A stretch of DNA of 8,330 bases from JAMCXS01 sp046705545 (lineage in GTDB: Bacteria; Acidobacteriota; Terriglobia; UBA7540). The translations under genes and the position numbers were made by a program. The DNA lies in assembly GCA_046705545.1 (NCBI GenBank), contig JBJKQF010000326.1:1-8330 (forward strand). The letters are read 5' to 3'. Of this stretch, positions 8,063-8,330 are shown piece after piece; positions within the stretch are counted from its first letter, which is position 1; each line of letters opens with the position of its first letter. The notes under the pieces are model-generated. The model was not told where the DNA came from, ran no database searches, and was given only the letters and a program-made list of their open reading frames with translations.

Positions 8063-8067
8063 ATCCA
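8038..8067 (-). promoter_or_regulatory. gltB: Candidate sigma-70 promoter of gltBD
   Basis: On the minus strand TGGATA (8062-8067, four of six -35 bases) is followed after 18 bases by TATAAA (8038-8043, five of six -10 bases). Transcription would start near 8031 and give a leader of about 95 bases before the gltB ATG. It lies in the most AT-rich part of the window: bases 7981-8080 are 35% GC. It is the best candidate I find, but the -35 match is weak, so other starts or an activator-dependent promoter are possible. Confidence 0.4.
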
Positions 8068-8142
8068 TTGGCTGCATTAAAGGTTGCCTCTTCCGGCCGT
8101 CGGCAAATAGCCGTACCGGCAGGCTTTTTCTGCGATATGCTG

Positions 8143-8177
8143 CGCAAAGTGAAGGGGGTAGCAACTTCACTTTTGCG
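8143..8177 (+). promoter_or_regulatory. Strong hairpin directly upstream of the MOSC gene start
   Basis: CGCAAAGTGAAG (8143-8154) is complementary to CTTCACTTTTGCG (8165-8177) except for one bulged T, with a 10-base loop (8155-8164) containing the run GGGGG. The stem ends eight bases before the ATG at 8186. As RNA it would form in the 5' leader of the MOSC gene. As DNA it could be a dyad operator. The region between the stem and the ATG holds no Shine-Dalgarno, so the purine-rich loop is the only G-rich stretch near the start. It is not a terminator, since no T-run follows in either direction. Confidence 0.5.
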
Positions 8178-8185
8178 AAACCACG

Positions 8186-8330
8186 ATGAAAGTCCTTTCC
8201 GTCAACGTCGGCCTTCCCAAGCAGATTGAAATCGGCGGAAGAGTGGTCGCCACCGGGATTTTCAAGGCTCCGGTTTCAGGCCGCATCAAAGTGCGCAAGC
8301 TTAACCTGGATGGGGATGGGCAAGCCGACC
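8186..8330 (+). CDS. MOSC-domain protein, YiiM-like, N-terminal part
   Basis: The first 48 codons of a plus-strand gene run off the window edge. They read MKVLSVNVGLP at 1-11, TGIFKAPVSGRI at 24-35 and VRKLNLDGDGQAD to the end. This is the typical opening of stand-alone MOSC proteins such as E. coli YiiM, in which the next residues normally form the (L)TVHGG segment of the MOSC fold. Family members bind molybdenum cofactor and are linked to reduction of N-hydroxylated compounds such as 6-hydroxylaminopurine; the catalytic cysteine lies further on and is not visible here. The ATG at 8186 is the first start after an in-frame TAG at 8159-8161. No Shine-Dalgarno is seen. The gene is divergent from gltB and shares its upstream region, which does not by itself imply a functional link. 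Confidence 0.8.
   Translation, partial: MKVLSVNVGLPKQIEIGGRVVATGIFKAPVSGRIKVRKLNLDGDGQAD

Noticed and set aside
8067..8088. Possible sigma-54 promoter (TTGGC ... GGTTGC) on the plus strand
   Set aside because: The distance between the GG and GC elements is 14 bases, not the required 10.
8109..8130. Possible intrinsic terminator (AGCC ... GGCTTTTT)
   Set aside because: The stem is only four pairs with mismatches inside, and no gene ends nearby on that strand.
8014..8229. Plus-strand 71-codon frame with a GTG start
   Set aside because: It overlaps the MOSC gene start in another frame, runs through the hairpin and promoter region, and has no recognisable features or ribosome binding site.

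Overview
The window is a GC-rich bacterial chromosomal segment. It is dominated by a minus-strand glutamate synthase operon (gltB-gltD) with a metal-dependent M29 aminopeptidase gene just behind it. The large and small GOGAT subunits, the CPAPC-type cysteine motif of GltD and the style of the flanking genes fit a soil or environmental bacterium. Acidobacteriota is my best guess, but this is an inference from general familiarity and not proven by the sequence. Nothing suggests a phage, IS element, plasmid, CRISPR array, tRNA or rRNA.

Layout, from high to low coordinates along the minus strand. The AT-rich gap 7936-8185 separates two divergent genes. To the right, on the plus strand, lies the first part of a MOSC-domain (YiiM-like) protein gene, cut off by the window edge. 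To the left, gltB (3346-7935) encodes the about 1,529-residue glutaminase/synthase subunit. It overlaps gltD (1938-3353) by 8 bases, so the two are almost certainly translationally coupled. After 49 bases comes the M29 aminopeptidase (608-1888), probably in the same transcript. A gap of about 350 bases then holds a separate promoter and a palindromic operator-like site. These serve a Fur-family regulator whose first 85 codons lie at 1-256, the rest being outside the window.

How the genes work together: GltB takes the amide group from glutamine and carries it as ammonia to 2-oxoglutarate. GltD supplies the electrons from NADPH through FAD and Fe-S clusters. Together they form the GOGAT half of the GS-GOGAT route of ammonium assimilation. 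The aminopeptidase would release amino acids from peptides, which can be read as another nitrogen-supply function, although this link is only by proximity. The Fur-family gene is a separate unit and appears to control itself through the palindrome over its transcription start.

The coding content is ordinary housekeeping. The more interesting signals are non-coding: the palindrome at the Fur-family promoter, paired 9-base direct repeats around a candidate gltB promoter, and a strong hairpin directly before the MOSC gene start. I see no convincing previously undescribed multi-gene system here.
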